Source: an uncultured Bacteroidales bacterium
GTDB taxonomy: Bacteria > Bacteroidota > Bacteroidia > Bacteroidales > UBA932
DNA length: 59,909 nucleotides
Assembly (NCBI GenBank): GCA_900541925.1
Contig: UQMB01000016.1
Location: 1-59,909 of the forward strand
Reading direction: 5' to 3'
Part shown: positions 23,957-32,909 of the stretch, piece by piece
How the letters are laid out: each line of letters opens with the position of its first letter
Position numbering within the stretch: position 1 is the first letter of the stretch
Notes under the pieces: model-generated
What the model was told of the DNA's origin: nothing
The model's database searches: none
Seen by the model: the letters and a program-made list of their open reading frames with translations, nothing else
Position numbers and translations under genes: made by a program

Positions 23957-24712
23957 CTACATCTTCAGCCAGCGGAGGCGTTCGGGTTCGGGGAGTTTCT
24001 CAATGGCATAGCGCAGGGTGGTGCGCGACATCTTGGCGCAGTTCAGCGACAGGTACTCCTCAAGGGTTTCCGGACTTTTGCTCCCCATTTCGCGCAGCAT
24101 CCAGCCGGTGGCTTTGCGGATCAGGTCGTGCGGATGAGGTAGCATCATGTCCGCTATGCGGATGATGTCATCGAACTGCCCGGCGCGTATGAGCATCCAG
24201 TTGGTGACCAGTGCTATGCGCTGATCCCAGAGGTTGTCGCTTTCGGCCAGAGTGTAAAGTATCTTCCGGTCCGGCATTGTGCCGTCCGGGATGGGGTTCA
24301 GGAGGAAATTGCCGAGGATTTTAGGGCAACTCATGTCCACAAGATCCCAGTTGTTGGCCTGATGAGTGTGAGCCAGATAGAAGTCCGCCAGCTCCGCTCT
24401 CCGGGACGAGGCGCTTAGAGAAAGCCGGACCCTTTTTCCAAGACAGGCCTGCATCTGCTCCACCAGCAGCAGAAATCCGCAGAGCCTGATCTCGTGCCAT
24501 TCTGAAGCCAGCAGCTTTTGCACTTCTTCGAGTCCGATTTCCCGTCCTGTCGCCTTGACCACACTGCGTGTCTGCGGGCATCTGATCCCGAGGAACTTGT
24601 CCCCGTAGCCGTACTCTCCGTATCCCGTCTTGAAAAACCGCGAGAGAAACCCGCTCTGCACCGGGTCGCGCATCGAGGTCATCAAATCGATTATTTCTTG
24701 AGCATCTGTCAT
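23957..24712 (-). CDS. DNA alkylation repair protein (AlkD-like)
   Basis: A 251-residue all-helical protein of the AlkC/AlkD HEAT-repeat family, which removes alkylated bases without base flipping. Visible features are the start (GYGEYGYGDKFLGIRCPQTR), the segment NWDLVDMSCPKILG and repeated helices (RKATGWMLREMG). ATG at 24712 fits the family start; a longer frame to 24823 would run into repeat DNA. Confidence 0.87.
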   Translation of the reverse strand: MTDAQEIIDLMTSMRDPVQSGFLSRFFKTGYGEYGYGDKFLGIRCPQTRSVVKATGREIGLEEVQKLLASEWHEIRLCGFLLLVEQMQACLGKRVRLSLSASSRRAELADFYLAHTHQANNWDLVDMSCPKILGNFLLNPIPDGTMPDRKILYTLAESDNLWDQRIALVTNWMLIRAGQFDDIIRIADMMLPHPHDLIRKATGWMLREMGSKSPETLEEYLSLNCAKMSRTTLRYAIEKLPEPERLRWLKM

Positions 24713-24792
24713 CCCTGAAAACAGCGTAAAGGTAGTTATTAATTGTGAACTGATTTCATCAGCTTCGGTCGGCTTGGGGCTGCGAGCATTTC

Positions 24793-24807
24793 CGCTCACA
24801 CCTGGAC
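24793..24807. repeat. Isolated family A core
   Basis: CGCTCACACCTGGACC matches the family A core in a single degenerate copy, outside any array, next to the inverted-repeat element that follows. Confidence 0.4.
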
Positions 24808-24836
24808 CGTGCCCCTGCCTCAACTAAGTAATCGTT

Positions 24837-24977
24837 AAAAAATAAGTTGCATCACCTTAGGCAATCTTTTTGGTCAATATTCCTTTTTTCATCAGTCATG
24901 TGCCACCGGCACACTCCTTCTTCAAAAAGAAATCTATCCTCAAAAATCTTTGCCAAATCTGCGGCAACTTATTTTTT
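24837..24977. repeat. AT-rich element with 14-bp terminal inverted repeats
   Basis: AAAAAATAAGTTGC (24837-24850) is perfectly complementary to 24964-24977, bounding 141 bases of AT-rich sequence with no gene. This is the form of a small non-autonomous transposable element, although a structured RNA is possible. TTTTGCCGCTTACT just right of it recurs, inverted, at about 29890-29905. Confidence 0.5.
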
Positions 24978-24987
24978 GCCGCTTACT

Positions 24988-25019
24988 AAAAAGGGGCCTG
25001 ACTAGAAATAGTCAGCCCC
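24988..25019 (-). terminator. Rho-independent terminator of rpsU
   Basis: On the minus strand GGGGCTGACTA pairs with TAGTCAGgCCCC around a TTTC loop, followed by T5. It lies about 80 bases after the rpsU stop. Confidence 0.8.
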
Positions 25020-25099
25020 ATCAATATCACTCGTCGGTGATTGAAATGATCGCCTGTCTCAAGGAGGAGATGCCCCGGTGAGACGTACGCCGCTATGAA

Positions 25100-25294
25100 C
25101 TACTGCTCGTCTTCGAGACGGAGATGCTGTACATAGATGGCCTTAGCCCTGGCTACGCGGCGCTTCTCGGATGGTTTCTCGAAATTCTTGCGTGCACGAA
25201 GTTCACGGATAGCTCCGGTCTTCTCGAACTTCCTCTTGAATTTCTTGAGAGCCCTTTCGATGTTCTCTCCTTCCTTTACTGGTACGATAATCAT
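25100..25294 (-). CDS. rpsU: 30S ribosomal protein S21
   Basis: A 64-residue basic protein; IVPVKEGENIERALKKFKRK and EKPSEKRRVARAKAI are characteristic of bS21. In Bacteroidota S21 helps occlude the anti-Shine-Dalgarno sequence of 16S rRNA, in line with the general lack of SD sites in this window. It has its own promoter and terminator. Confidence 0.95.
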   Translation of the reverse strand: MIIVPVKEGENIERALKKFKRKFEKTGAIRELRARKNFEKPSEKRRVARAKAIYVQHLRLEDEQ

Positions 25295-25329
25295 TTCTTT
25301 AAATCACCCCCTTTTTCTTTTTAGCGGCG

Positions 25330-25359
25330 CAAAGATAGTGAATAATTTTTATTATCCAA
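25330..25359 (-). promoter_or_regulatory. Promoter of rpsU
   Basis: On the minus strand TTG (25359-25357), 19 bases, then TATCTTTG (25337-25330), 35 bases before the rpsU start. Confidence 0.7.
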
Positions 25360-26071
25360 TACCATTCAGCAGATTGACGAAGTCTGCGACTCCTTCAGAA
25401 GCCACTTTGCGTATGTGGGTGATCCTGCGGTCAGGAAGCCGCAGAGGTGCCGGATCCACAATATATATAGGTGTGTCGGCGGAGGCGTAGCGGTACAGCC
25501 CCGCAGCGGGGTAGACCTGGAGGGATGTCCCTACGATGAGCAGCACGTCCGCGCGGCTTACGAGGTCGATGGCTCTTTCCATCTTGGGAACGGCTTCACC
25601 GAAGAACACGATGTGCGGCCTGTACTGCGCCCCGTCGGGAGCCTTGTCCCCGAGATGCACCGAGTCGTAGCCGATGTCTATCACATACTTTTCCGAGTAT
25701 CCGTCATATTCGTTGCAGCTGTCCTCGGGCCGTATCTTGGTCAGTTCTCCGTGCAGGTGCACCACATGCGTAGAGCCGGCCCTTTCGTGCAGGTTGTCAA
25801 CATTCTGCGTAATCACGTCCACGATACACTTCCCCTCCAGGGAGGCGATCAGCCTGTGCGCTTCGTTGGGGCGTGCGCCCTCGAGCTCCGCCCTCCGGAC
25901 ATTGTAGAATTCCAGAACCTTCCCCGGGTCCCGCCGCCACCCTTCGACGGAGGCGACCTCCATGGGGTCCACGCCGTTCCACAGGCCCCCGTTGTCGCGG
26001 TAGGTCTTCAGTCCGCTCTCCGCGCTGACTCCGGCGCCGGTCAGCACGGCTATCCTTTTCTTCCCGTTCAT
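25352..26071 (-). CDS. Sirtuin-type NAD-dependent protein deacylase
   Basis: A 239-residue Sir2 protein. GAGVSAESGLKTYR (NAD loop), TQNVDNLHERAG, the catalytic His in VVHLHGEL, and IVGTSLQVYPAAG are all present. The zinc-binding CxxC pairs of most sirtuins are missing; the only Cys in that region is in DSCNEYDG. A shortened zinc module is, from memory, common in Bacteroidota sirtuins. GDKAPDGAQYRPHIVFFGEAV replaces it. ATG at 26071 overlaps the stop of the upstream ATPase gene, indicating co-translation. Confidence 0.9.
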   Translation of the reverse strand: MNGKKRIAVLTGAGVSAESGLKTYRDNGGLWNGVDPMEVASVEGWRRDPGKVLEFYNVRRAELEGARPNEAHRLIASLEGKCIVDVITQNVDNLHERAGSTHVVHLHGELTKIRPEDSCNEYDGYSEKYVIDIGYDSVHLGDKAPDGAQYRPHIVFFGEAVPKMERAIDLVSRADVLLIVGTSLQVYPAAGLYRYASADTPIYIVDPAPLRLPDRRITHIRKVASEGVADFVNLLNGIG

Positions 26072-27222
26072 ATCTTCATCTCGAAATAATATCTTCTTGC
26101 CCAGTACTCGAACAGCGGGTCTATCACCGAAGGGACTCCGTTGTCGCTGAACGTTATTATCTCTTTCTTGCAGAGCGCGTCCTTGAGCCGGCGCACATTG
26201 GCGGACGAGTTGAGGGCGTACTGCTCTATCACATCGGAACTTGTGAACTTGGTCTGCCCGTCGAGCACCGCCCTGAGCAGGCTGACCTGGAACGTGGTCA
26301 GGTCCTCCATGGTGGCGATGAAGCGCGGCTCATGTATGGACACTATCGTGCTGAGCGCCTCGTTGAGTATCGGCTCCATTATGTAGCCCTTGGTGAGCGA
26401 GTCGCAGATGGCCGAGAAGTGGTTGATGTAGCAGATGTTGTTGCGGAAGAGCTTGCACACTCCGAGCAGCAGGTCCCTGTCGATGACCTTGCCCGAGGCG
26501 AGCAGCCCGCGTATCACATGGTCTATGATCTCGCGCGTGTCGATTTCGCCTATCTTCACCCTCTCCGCCTGCCGGAAGAAGTACTTCTTCGTCCCGAATA
26601 TCTCATGCATGGCGTTGACCTTGGAACCGGTGAATATGTACGACGCGGCGGCCTTGTCTTCGGCGTCCAGCTCGCGGAACACCTCCTCCATCAGGCGGCA
26701 TGCCCTGTCCCCGTCCTCGGTCAGCATTATGTTCTGGAACTCGTCCATGAGGACATAGATCTTGCGTCCGCACTTGCGGGCTGCGCGGTATGGCAGGGAC
26801 AGCGCGGCTTTGAGGTCGTCCTGGTCGAGTTCCCAGTTGAGGGAGAGTATCTCCCCGCAGTCGGCGTATCTCTGGGGGTCGAAGACGAAGTGCGTGCCCG
26901 GCAACAGCGCCTCCACGATGGGGGTGTAGTCCTGCGGGGAGCCGTATGCGGCGTGGAGCACTTCCGAGCCCAGCCTCGTGGCCAGGTCCCTGAGCGTCCT
27001 GACGTTGAGCAGGCTGACGCCGGCGGAGACGAAGTCCGCTCCTGAGGACTTCATGTTGAAGAAAGCCTGCTGCACCAGCGAGGTCTTGCCTGTCTTCGGG
27101 GCTTCGTAGATGACGATGTTCTCGCCCTGACCCAGCAGGTTGGCTATGGCGCGCGCCTCGGTCTTCCTGCCGATGTTGCCCTTGCCGGTCACATATTTGC
27201 TGTACACGAACGGTATGTCCAT
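26068..27222 (-). CDS. AAA-type ATPase (archaeal ATPase-like family)
   Basis: A 384-residue P-loop protein: Walker A EAPKTGKTSLVQ, Walker B KIYVLMDEFQN, and a sensor-like FTGSKVNAM. The C-terminal third resembles winged-helix modules (FTSSDVIEQYALNSSANVRRL) and ends in LFEYWARRYYF, a signature of the ATPase_2/DUF234-type proteins widespread in Bacteroidales. Biological role unknown. It is transcribed divergently from rplU and coupled to the sirtuin gene. Confidence 0.78.
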   Translation of the reverse strand: MDIPFVYSKYVTGKGNIGRKTEARAIANLLGQGENIVIYEAPKTGKTSLVQQAFFNMKSSGADFVSAGVSLLNVRTLRDLATRLGSEVLHAAYGSPQDYTPIVEALLPGTHFVFDPQRYADCGEILSLNWELDQDDLKAALSLPYRAARKCGRKIYVLMDEFQNIMLTEDGDRACRLMEEVFRELDAEDKAAASYIFTGSKVNAMHEIFGTKKYFFRQAERVKIGEIDTREIIDHVIRGLLASGKVIDRDLLLGVCKLFRNNICYINHFSAICDSLTKGYIMEPILNEALSTIVSIHEPRFIATMEDLTTFQVSLLRAVLDGQTKFTSSDVIEQYALNSSANVRRLKDALCKKEIITFSDNGVPSVIDPLFEYWARRYYFEMKI

Positions 27223-27242
27223 AATTCGGAAATGATTTAGGA

Positions 27243-27250
27243 CAAATTTA
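27243..27250 (-). promoter_or_regulatory. -7 box for the ATPase-sirtuin pair
   Basis: Minus-strand TAAATTTG, 20 bases before the ATPase start. It shares a 60-bp divergent control region with rplU. Confidence 0.5.
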
Positions 27251-27258
27251 ATAAAATT

Positions 27259-27288
27259 TTGCGTATAAGATAAAATTGCCTAAATTTG
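27259..27288 (+). promoter_or_regulatory. Promoter of rplU-rpmA
   Basis: TTG at 27259, 19 bases, TAAATTTG at 27281-27288. It leaves an 85-base leader before rplU with a GC-rich possible hairpin at about 27338-27362, a candidate site for ribosomal protein feedback. Confidence 0.75.
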
Positions 27289-27378
27289 CGCCCGATTATT
27301 TATGGCCGACAAGCTCCAGGTCAAGAGCCGTTCACGACGGGCGGCCGCTTGCGGTCCGGACTTTTAAACAAGTTTCAA

Positions 27379-27690
27379 ATGTACGCAATCGTAGACATTG
27401 CAGGCCAGCAGTTCAAGGTTGAAGCTGGAAACGAAATCTTTGTGCAGAGGCTCGCTGATGCCAAAGGTGCTGATGTGGAGTTCAAGAAGGTTCTTCTTGT
27501 CGCCGGAGAGGGTGACGTGAAGGTCGGAGCTCCTTATGTAGAGGGCGCAGTGGTCAAGGCCACCGTTCTCGATGACGACGCAAAGGCTGACAAGGTTCTT
27601 GTATTCAAGAAGATCCGCCGCAAGGGCTTCCAGAAGCTCAACGGTCACCGTCAGAAACTCACCAAGATTAAAATCAACGAAATCGCTTAA
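27379..27690 (+). CDS. rplU: 50S ribosomal protein L21
   Basis: A 103-residue protein; MYAIVDIAGQQFKVEAG at the start and KIRRKGFQKLNGHRQK near the end are typical of bL21. The ATG at 27379 is preferred over upstream in-frame codons because it gives the family start. Confidence 0.95.
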   Translation: MYAIVDIAGQQFKVEAGNEIFVQRLADAKGADVEFKKVLLVAGEGDVKVGAPYVEGAVVKATVLDDDAKADKVLVFKKIRRKGFQKLNGHRQKLTKIKINEIA

Positions 27691-27695
27691 GGATT

Positions 27696-27956
27696 ATGGC
27701 ACACAAGAAAGGTCAATCAAGTTCTAAGAACGGTCGTGAGTCACAAAGCAAACGTCTTGGACTCAAGAAATTCGGCGGCGAAGTCGTTAAGGCCGGCAAC
27801 ATCATAGTACGCCAGAGGGGCACCGTCCACAACCCGGACAGGAATGTCGGAATGGGCAAGGACCACACCCTCTACGCTCTCATTGACGGAACTGTAAAGT
27901 TCACCCGCAAGAAGAACGACAAATCGTACGTATCGGTCCTCCCGTTTGAGAATTAA
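27696..27956 (+). CDS. rpmA: 50S ribosomal protein L27
   Basis: An 86-residue protein starting AHKKGQSSSKNGRESQSKRL after Met, with GNIIVRQRGT and GMGKDHTL typical of bL27. No N-terminal cleavable extension as in Firmicutes. It lies five bases after rplU, the usual pair. Confidence 0.95.
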   Translation: MAHKKGQSSSKNGRESQSKRLGLKKFGGEVVKAGNIIVRQRGTVHNPDRNVGMGKDHTLYALIDGTVKFTRKKNDKSYVSVLPFEN

Positions 27957-27983
27957 TCTCGAAGGGGTTTATGCAGAATCTTT

Positions 27984-28029
27984 AGGGACTTGCACTTCGA
28001 GAAAGGTGTAGGTCCCTTTTAATTTTTCT
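27984..28029 (+). terminator. Terminator of rplU-rpmA
   Basis: AGGGAC with GTCCCT and TTGCAC with GGTGTA form one stem around a TTCGAGAAA loop, followed by TTTTAATTTTT. Confidence 0.75.
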
Positions 28030-28037
28030 ATATAGTT

Positions 28038-29309
28038 ATGCTGACACTCAAGATGCTCAGGGACGACCCGCAGGGGGTCATCGAAAAATTGAAGATAAAG
28101 AATTTCGACGCCAGACCGATTGTGGACAAGGTGCTCGAACTTGATACGCTGCGCCGCAATCTTCAGGCCGAGAGCGACGAGCTCCTCGCCCGTCAGAAGG
28201 TGAAGGCTGCGGAGATCGGAGGCTTGATGAAGCAGGGCCTCAAGGATGCCGCCGAGTCCGCAAAGGCGGAGGTCGCCACCCTCAAGACCCGTTCCGGGGA
28301 GCTGCTCTCCAGGATGGACGCGGCCACACGGGAGATGGAAAGCCAGCTCGTGCTCATGCCCAACACGCCATGCGCCCTGGTGAAGCCCGGCAAGGGCGCC
28401 GAGGACAACGAGGTCGTCAAGATGGGCGGCCCGGAGGTTCAGCTCCCTGAAGGCGCGCTTCCGCACTGGGAACTCGCCAAGAAATATGACATCATCGATT
28501 TCGACCTCGGAGTGAAGATCACCGGGGCCGGATTCCCTGTATACAAAGACAAGGGCGCCAAGCTCCAGAGGGCCCTCATCAACTTCTTCCTCGACTGCAA
28601 CACCGCAGCCGGCTACAAGGAGATGGAACCGCCTGTGATGGTCAACTCCGCTTCAGGCTTCGGCACCGGCCAGCTTCCTGACAAGGAGGGACAGATGTAC
28701 CACGCCAACCTCGACGACTTCTACATGGTCCCGACGGCGGAGGTTCCTCTCACCAACATCTACCGCGACGTGATTCTCCCGGGCGACCAGATACCGCAGA
28801 AAATCACCGCCTACACCCCTTGCTTCCGCCGCGAGGCCGGCTCTTACGGCAAGGACGTGCGTGGCCTCAACCGTCTGCACCAGTTCGACAAGGTGGAGAT
28901 CGTCCGCATCGAGAAGCCGGAAAACTCCTACGCCGCCCTCGACGAGATGGTGGCCCATGTGGAGTCCCTGGTGAACAAGCTCGGACTGAAGTACAGGATA
29001 CTCCGCCTCTGCGGCGGCGACCTGAGCTTCACCTCAGCCATCACCTACGACTTCGAGCTCTGGTCGGCGGCGCAGCAGAGGTGGCTGGAAATATCCTCCG
29101 TGTCCAACTTCGAGACCTACCAGTCCAACCGTCTGCACCTGCGCTACCGCGACGATAGCGGCAAGACGCGGCTGGCCCACACCCTCAACGGAAGCTCCCT
29201 CGCCCTGCCTCGCGTGGTAGCGGCCCTCCTTGAGGACAACCAGACGCCGGAAGGCATAATAATCCCTGATATCCTCAGGCCTTACACCGGATTCGACAAG
29301 ATTGATTAA
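28038..29309 (+). CDS. serS: Seryl-tRNA synthetase
   Basis: A 423-residue class II synthetase. An N-terminal coiled-coil arm (about residues 25-105) binds tRNA-Ser. Motif 2 CFRREAGSYGKDVRGLNRLH and motif 3 HTLNGSSLALPRVVAALLE are intact, as is the serine-binding TAEVPLTN. No anomaly. Confidence 0.96.
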   Translation: MLTLKMLRDDPQGVIEKLKIKNFDARPIVDKVLELDTLRRNLQAESDELLARQKVKAAEIGGLMKQGLKDAAESAKAEVATLKTRSGELLSRMDAATREMESQLVLMPNTPCALVKPGKGAEDNEVVKMGGPEVQLPEGALPHWELAKKYDIIDFDLGVKITGAGFPVYKDKGAKLQRALINFFLDCNTAAGYKEMEPPVMVNSASGFGTGQLPDKEGQMYHANLDDFYMVPTAEVPLTNIYRDVILPGDQIPQKITAYTPCFRREAGSYGKDVRGLNRLHQFDKVEIVRIEKPENSYAALDEMVAHVESLVNKLGLKYRILRLCGGDLSFTSAITYDFELWSAAQQRWLEISSVSNFETYQSNRLHLRYRDDSGKTRLAHTLNGSSLALPRVVAALLEDNQTPEGIIIPDILRPYTGFDKID

Positions 29310-29865
29310 GGAAGGTTCAGTAATATTAGGCATCGATCCCGGGACCAACATTCTTGGTTTCGGGATTATATGCATAGATGCGGCCCGCAAGCCACAGTAT
29401 GTGGACATGGGCGTGCTCGACCTGCGCAAGATAAGTTCGCCGTATGACAAACTGGAGATGATTTCCGAGAAGGTCGGCGCCCTGTGTGACATCCACCATC
29501 CGCAGTGCATGGCCATCGAGTCCCCGTTCTATGGCAAGAACGCACAGGTTATCTTCAAGCTCGGACGAGCCCAGGGAGCGGCGATGGTGGCGGCCCTGTC
29601 CAGAGGGGCAGAGGTCTACGAATACGCCCCCCGCGAGGCCAAGATCGCCATCTGTGGCAACGGCGCGGCCTCCAAGGAGCAAGTCTGCCTGATGGCCCAG
29701 AAAACTCTTGGCATACAAATTGATAATAAATACCTTGACGCCACTGACGCGCTTGCGTTGGCGCTCTGCCATTTTTACCGATCAATAAATCCATTCAACG
29801 GCGGCGGCTCCGGCCACTCGTCCTGGGAGAAATTTGTTTCGGAAAATCCGGGCAGAATAAAATAA
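29302..29865 (+). CDS. ruvC: Holliday junction resolvase RuvC
   Basis: A 187-residue RNase H-fold nuclease. The catalytic acids are visible in ILGIDPGT, AIESPFYGKN and DATDALALALCH. The best start is TTG at 29302, overlapping the serS stop, which would couple the two; ATT at 29305 is an alternative. The C-terminus extends about 15 residues beyond the usual end (NPFNGGGSGHSSWEKFV). Confidence 0.93.
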   Translation: MIKEGSVILGIDPGTNILGFGIICIDAARKPQYVDMGVLDLRKISSPYDKLEMISEKVGALCDIHHPQCMAIESPFYGKNAQVIFKLGRAQGAAMVAALSRGAEVYEYAPREAKIAICGNGAASKEQVCLMAQKTLGIQIDNKYLDATDALALALCHFYRSINPFNGGGSGHSSWEKFVSENPGRIK

Positions 29866-29889
29866 GAAGTTGTTTTCAAAACAACTTCT
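29865..29889. terminator. Perfect hairpin after ruvC
   Basis: AGAAGTTGTTTT pairs with AAAACAACTTCT around one central base. No U-tract follows, so a termination role is uncertain. A second small hairpin (GGCAAAACAGTTTGCC) follows at 29898. Confidence 0.45.
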
Positions 29890-29948
29890 AAGTAAGCGGC
29901 AAAACAGTTTGCCCGAGACGAGACGACTTGTTTTTTATACTGAACAAT

Positions 29949-32894
29949 ATGAGAGTATTTAGATCGATTCTGATGTCGTGCCTCTTGTTTTCCGGGTTCG
30001 GCCTCTATGCGCAGAACAAGATTTCTGCTGTGCTGACGGACTCCTCAAGCGGAGACCCCCTGGGATTCGTGACGGTGTCGCTTTTCAGGGAAGGCAAGGA
30101 CAAGCCGCTCAAGTATGCCTTGAGCGACGACAAAGGCAAAGTGGCCATAGAATCGGTCGCCAAAGGCACCTATACCTTTAAGGCTGAACTGCTTGGCTAC
30201 AAGGCTTATACCGCCACTGTCAAGGTGGATGCGAAGCCCGTGGACTTGGGTACTCTCAAGATGAGCGTCGACAGCGAGCAGCTTGACGCCGCGTCGGTGT
30301 CGGCTGTCGGCAATCCGATAATAGTCAAGAAGGACACGATAGAATTCAACGCGTCCTCGTTCAAGACTACCGACAACGATGTCCTTGAGGATCTCCTCAA
30401 GAAACTCCCTGGCGTCGAAGTGTCCGAAGACGGCTCGGTGAGCGTCAACGGGCAGAGCATATCCAAGATCACGATAGACGGCAAGACCTTCTTCCTCAAC
30501 GACCCGCAGCTCGCCACCAAGAACATCCCGGCGAAGATGGTCAACAAGTTGAAAGTCATCCAGAAGAAGTCCGAGCAGGCCGAGTTTACCGGCATCGATG
30601 ACGGCCAGGAGGAGACGGTGATCGACCTCTCCGTGCAGCCGGGCATGATGAAGGGACTCTTCGGAAACGTGGCTGCAGGCGCGGGATACGACATCCCGTC
30701 CCAGGACGGCATCAAGAGCGACGTCCGCTATCAGGGCAACGCCTTCGTCGGGCGCTTCACCGACAAATCGCAGGTCAGTCTCATCCTCAACGGCAACAAC
30801 ACCAACAACCGCGGCTCCTCCAACTTCTCCGGCAACATGATGCGCGGGATGATGGGCGGCGGCGGAATGGGGCGCGGCCAGGGCGGCTGGGGCGGCGGCA
30901 ACGGCATCACCACCTCGTATATGGGCGGTCTCAACGGGGCATGGACCCTGTTTGACGACAAGATGAATCTGGGCGGCAACTACCTCTACAACACCAGTGA
31001 CAACGATGTCGAGGAGAGCAGCGTCAGGACGACCTATCTCAACGACTACAACCTCCTCTACAACAGCAGCGGCGTGAGCAACACCCACTCCGACGGGCAT
31101 CGTTTCGGGCTTCGCCTGGAGCACAAGTTCTCGGACAACACCTCCATACTCTTCGAGCCGTCCGTCAACTTCGGTACCGGGCACTACGGCCAGTTCAGCA
31201 GGGACTCGACCTACCGCGACGACCTCCTGGGCAATGTCACCAAGCTCAATGACGCCTATACGGACAACAGCGGCAGCAACCGCAACGCGAGCGCGGGCGG
31301 ATTCTTCCTCTTCCGCCAGAGACTCGGGCTCCCGGGGCGCACGATGACCGCTATGGTGAACTTCAACCTCTCCAACAATGTCCTTGACGGGCTCAACAAC
31401 AACGGGACGACCTCCTATGACGGCGGCGTGACGACCACGGACAAGGTCAGCCAGAGTTTCAACAACAACCAGAAGTCATATTCCGTGATCGGCGACCTCA
31501 CCTTCACGGAACCTCTCGGCAACCACTTCTATGTCGAGGCCAACTACTCCTACCGCTGGAGCAAGTCATCCTCCAAGAAGCAGACCTACGACCTGCTCAA
31601 CGGGGGAGTGATGGACTACAACTACTCCAACGAGATCATCAACGACAACATCCGCCAGGAAATCGGCGTCAACGCCCTCTACCAGGACAAGCGCTTCCGC
31701 GCCCAGGTCGGCTTCGCCGCGATGCCGACGAAGACCTACAACAGCACGACCCGCTACAACTCCGCCGACGGCAGCTACACTCCTCAGGAGTACAGCGATT
31801 CCCGCTGGAACTTCTCGCCTCAGGCTATGATGTTCATGGATGTCAACGACAATTTCAACTGGAGGCTCTTCTACCGCGGCGAGTCGTCGCAGCCGTCCAC
31901 CTCGCAGCTCATGCCTGTGCCGGACAACTCCGACCCTCTCAACGTCAGCTTCGGTAACCCTACGCTGACTCCGTATTTCTCGCACAATCTCAGGGGCGAC
32001 CTCCGCTACTCCAACAGGGAGCGCTTCTCTTCGTTCAACATCCGTTTCAACGGCGGATTCACCCAGAACCCTATCGTCAACCTCGTGTGGTACGGGACCA
32101 ACGGCGGCCAGTATACGATGCCGTTCAACGGTCCGACCACGTCCAACGCGAGCGTCAACGCCTTCGGCAATATCCCTATCGGCAAGAGCAGTTTCTCTGT
32201 CAGCAACTCCCTTGGGCTCAACTGGCGCAAGAGCGCCTCTTATGTCGGGACGGGAATCGGGGATTATGACGGTTCTGACTTCTATGGCTTCATGGAGCAG
32301 CTCGTTGCTGATTTCAATGACCCGGCCTTCTATGCGGCGCACATCACGGAGAACACCACCCGTACCCTCAGCGCCAACGACCGCCTCCGCTTCACTTACC
32401 GCGGCACGGCCCTGGAGGCCAGCCTCGGCGGCAGCACGAGGATGAACAGATCATGGTACTCCATCTCCACGACCAAGGACCAGACCACTACCTGGAACAA
32501 CCAGATGTCCGCGAGCCTGACCTGGAACTGGACGGCCACAGGCATAAGCCTCAAGAGCGACTTCGACTACAACTGGTACAACGGATACTCCACCGAGCAG
32601 CCGTCCCAGAGCGTGCTCAACGCGGAGATATCCAAGCTCCTCTTCAACAACAACATGACCCTTTCCCTGCGCGGATACGACATCCTCGGGCAGTCCAAGA
32701 ACCTGACGGTGTCGGACAGCGCCAACTACCATAGCGAGGCTGTCAACAACACCCTCGGGCGCTATGTGGTCGTGTCCATGACATGGAGGTTCGGCACCAT
32801 GGGCAACAGGCGCGGCGCCCGCCGCGGCATGGGCGGTCCTGGCGGCCCCGGAGGCCCTGGCGGCGGTCCGGGAGGCCCGATGCCCATGATGTAA
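29949..32894 (+). CDS. Outer membrane beta-barrel protein with carboxypeptidase-like and plug domains
   Basis: A 981-residue protein. A signal peptide ends at about GFGLYAQN; residues 25-110 form a carboxypeptidase-regulatory-like domain (GDPLGFVTVSLF), residues 115-210 a TonB-receptor plug (VLEDLLKKLPGVEVSEDGSV) and the rest a large beta-barrel with alternating aromatic strands (outer membrane beta-barrel family 2). The C-terminus is Gly/Pro/Met rich and lacks the usual terminal aromatic residue, which is unusual for barrel insertion. The ATG at 29949 is preferred to the upstream TTG. Substrate unknown; no SusD-type partner lies next to it. Confidence 0.8.
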   Translation: MRVFRSILMSCLLFSGFGLYAQNKISAVLTDSSSGDPLGFVTVSLFREGKDKPLKYALSDDKGKVAIESVAKGTYTFKAELLGYKAYTATVKVDAKPVDLGTLKMSVDSEQLDAASVSAVGNPIIVKKDTIEFNASSFKTTDNDVLEDLLKKLPGVEVSEDGSVSVNGQSISKITIDGKTFFLNDPQLATKNIPAKMVNKLKVIQKKSEQAEFTGIDDGQEETVIDLSVQPGMMKGLFGNVAAGAGYDIPSQDGIKSDVRYQGNAFVGRFTDKSQVSLILNGNNTNNRGSSNFSGNMMRGMMGGGGMGRGQGGWGGGNGITTSYMGGLNGAWTLFDDKMNLGGNYLYNTSDNDVEESSVRTTYLNDYNLLYNSSGVSNTHSDGHRFGLRLEHKFSDNTSILFEPSVNFGTGHYGQFSRDSTYRDDLLGNVTKLNDAYTDNSGSNRNASAGGFFLFRQRLGLPGRTMTAMVNFNLSNNVLDGLNNNGTTSYDGGVTTTDKVSQSFNNNQKSYSVIGDLTFTEPLGNHFYVEANYSYRWSKSSSKKQTYDLLNGGVMDYNYSNEIINDNIRQEIGVNALYQDKRFRAQVGFAAMPTKTYNSTTRYNSADGSYTPQEYSDSRWNFSPQAMMFMDVNDNFNWRLFYRGESSQPSTSQLMPVPDNSDPLNVSFGNPTLTPYFSHNLRGDLRYSNRERFSSFNIRFNGGFTQNPIVNLVWYGTNGGQYTMPFNGPTTSNASVNAFGNIPIGKSSFSVSNSLGLNWRKSASYVGTGIGDYDGSDFYGFMEQLVADFNDPAFYAAHITENTTRTLSANDRLRFTYRGTALEASLGGSTRMNRSWYSISTTKDQTTTWNNQMSASLTWNWTATGISLKSDFDYNWYNGYSTEQPSQSVLNAEISKLLFNNNMTLSLRGYDILGQSKNLTVSDSANYHSEAVNNTLGRYVVVSMTWRFGTMGNRRGARRGMGGPGGPGGPGGGPGGPMPMM

Positions 32895-32909
32895 TTTTTT
32901 CGTATCTTT

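Noticed and set aside
30045..31184. Antisense frame of 379 codons opposite the outer membrane protein
   Set aside because: No motif, and it covers the plug and early barrel of a well-supported gene.
29949..32894. SusC-type receptor of a polysaccharide utilisation locus
   Set aside because: No SusD partner follows and the C-terminus differs; only a general outer membrane barrel call is supported.
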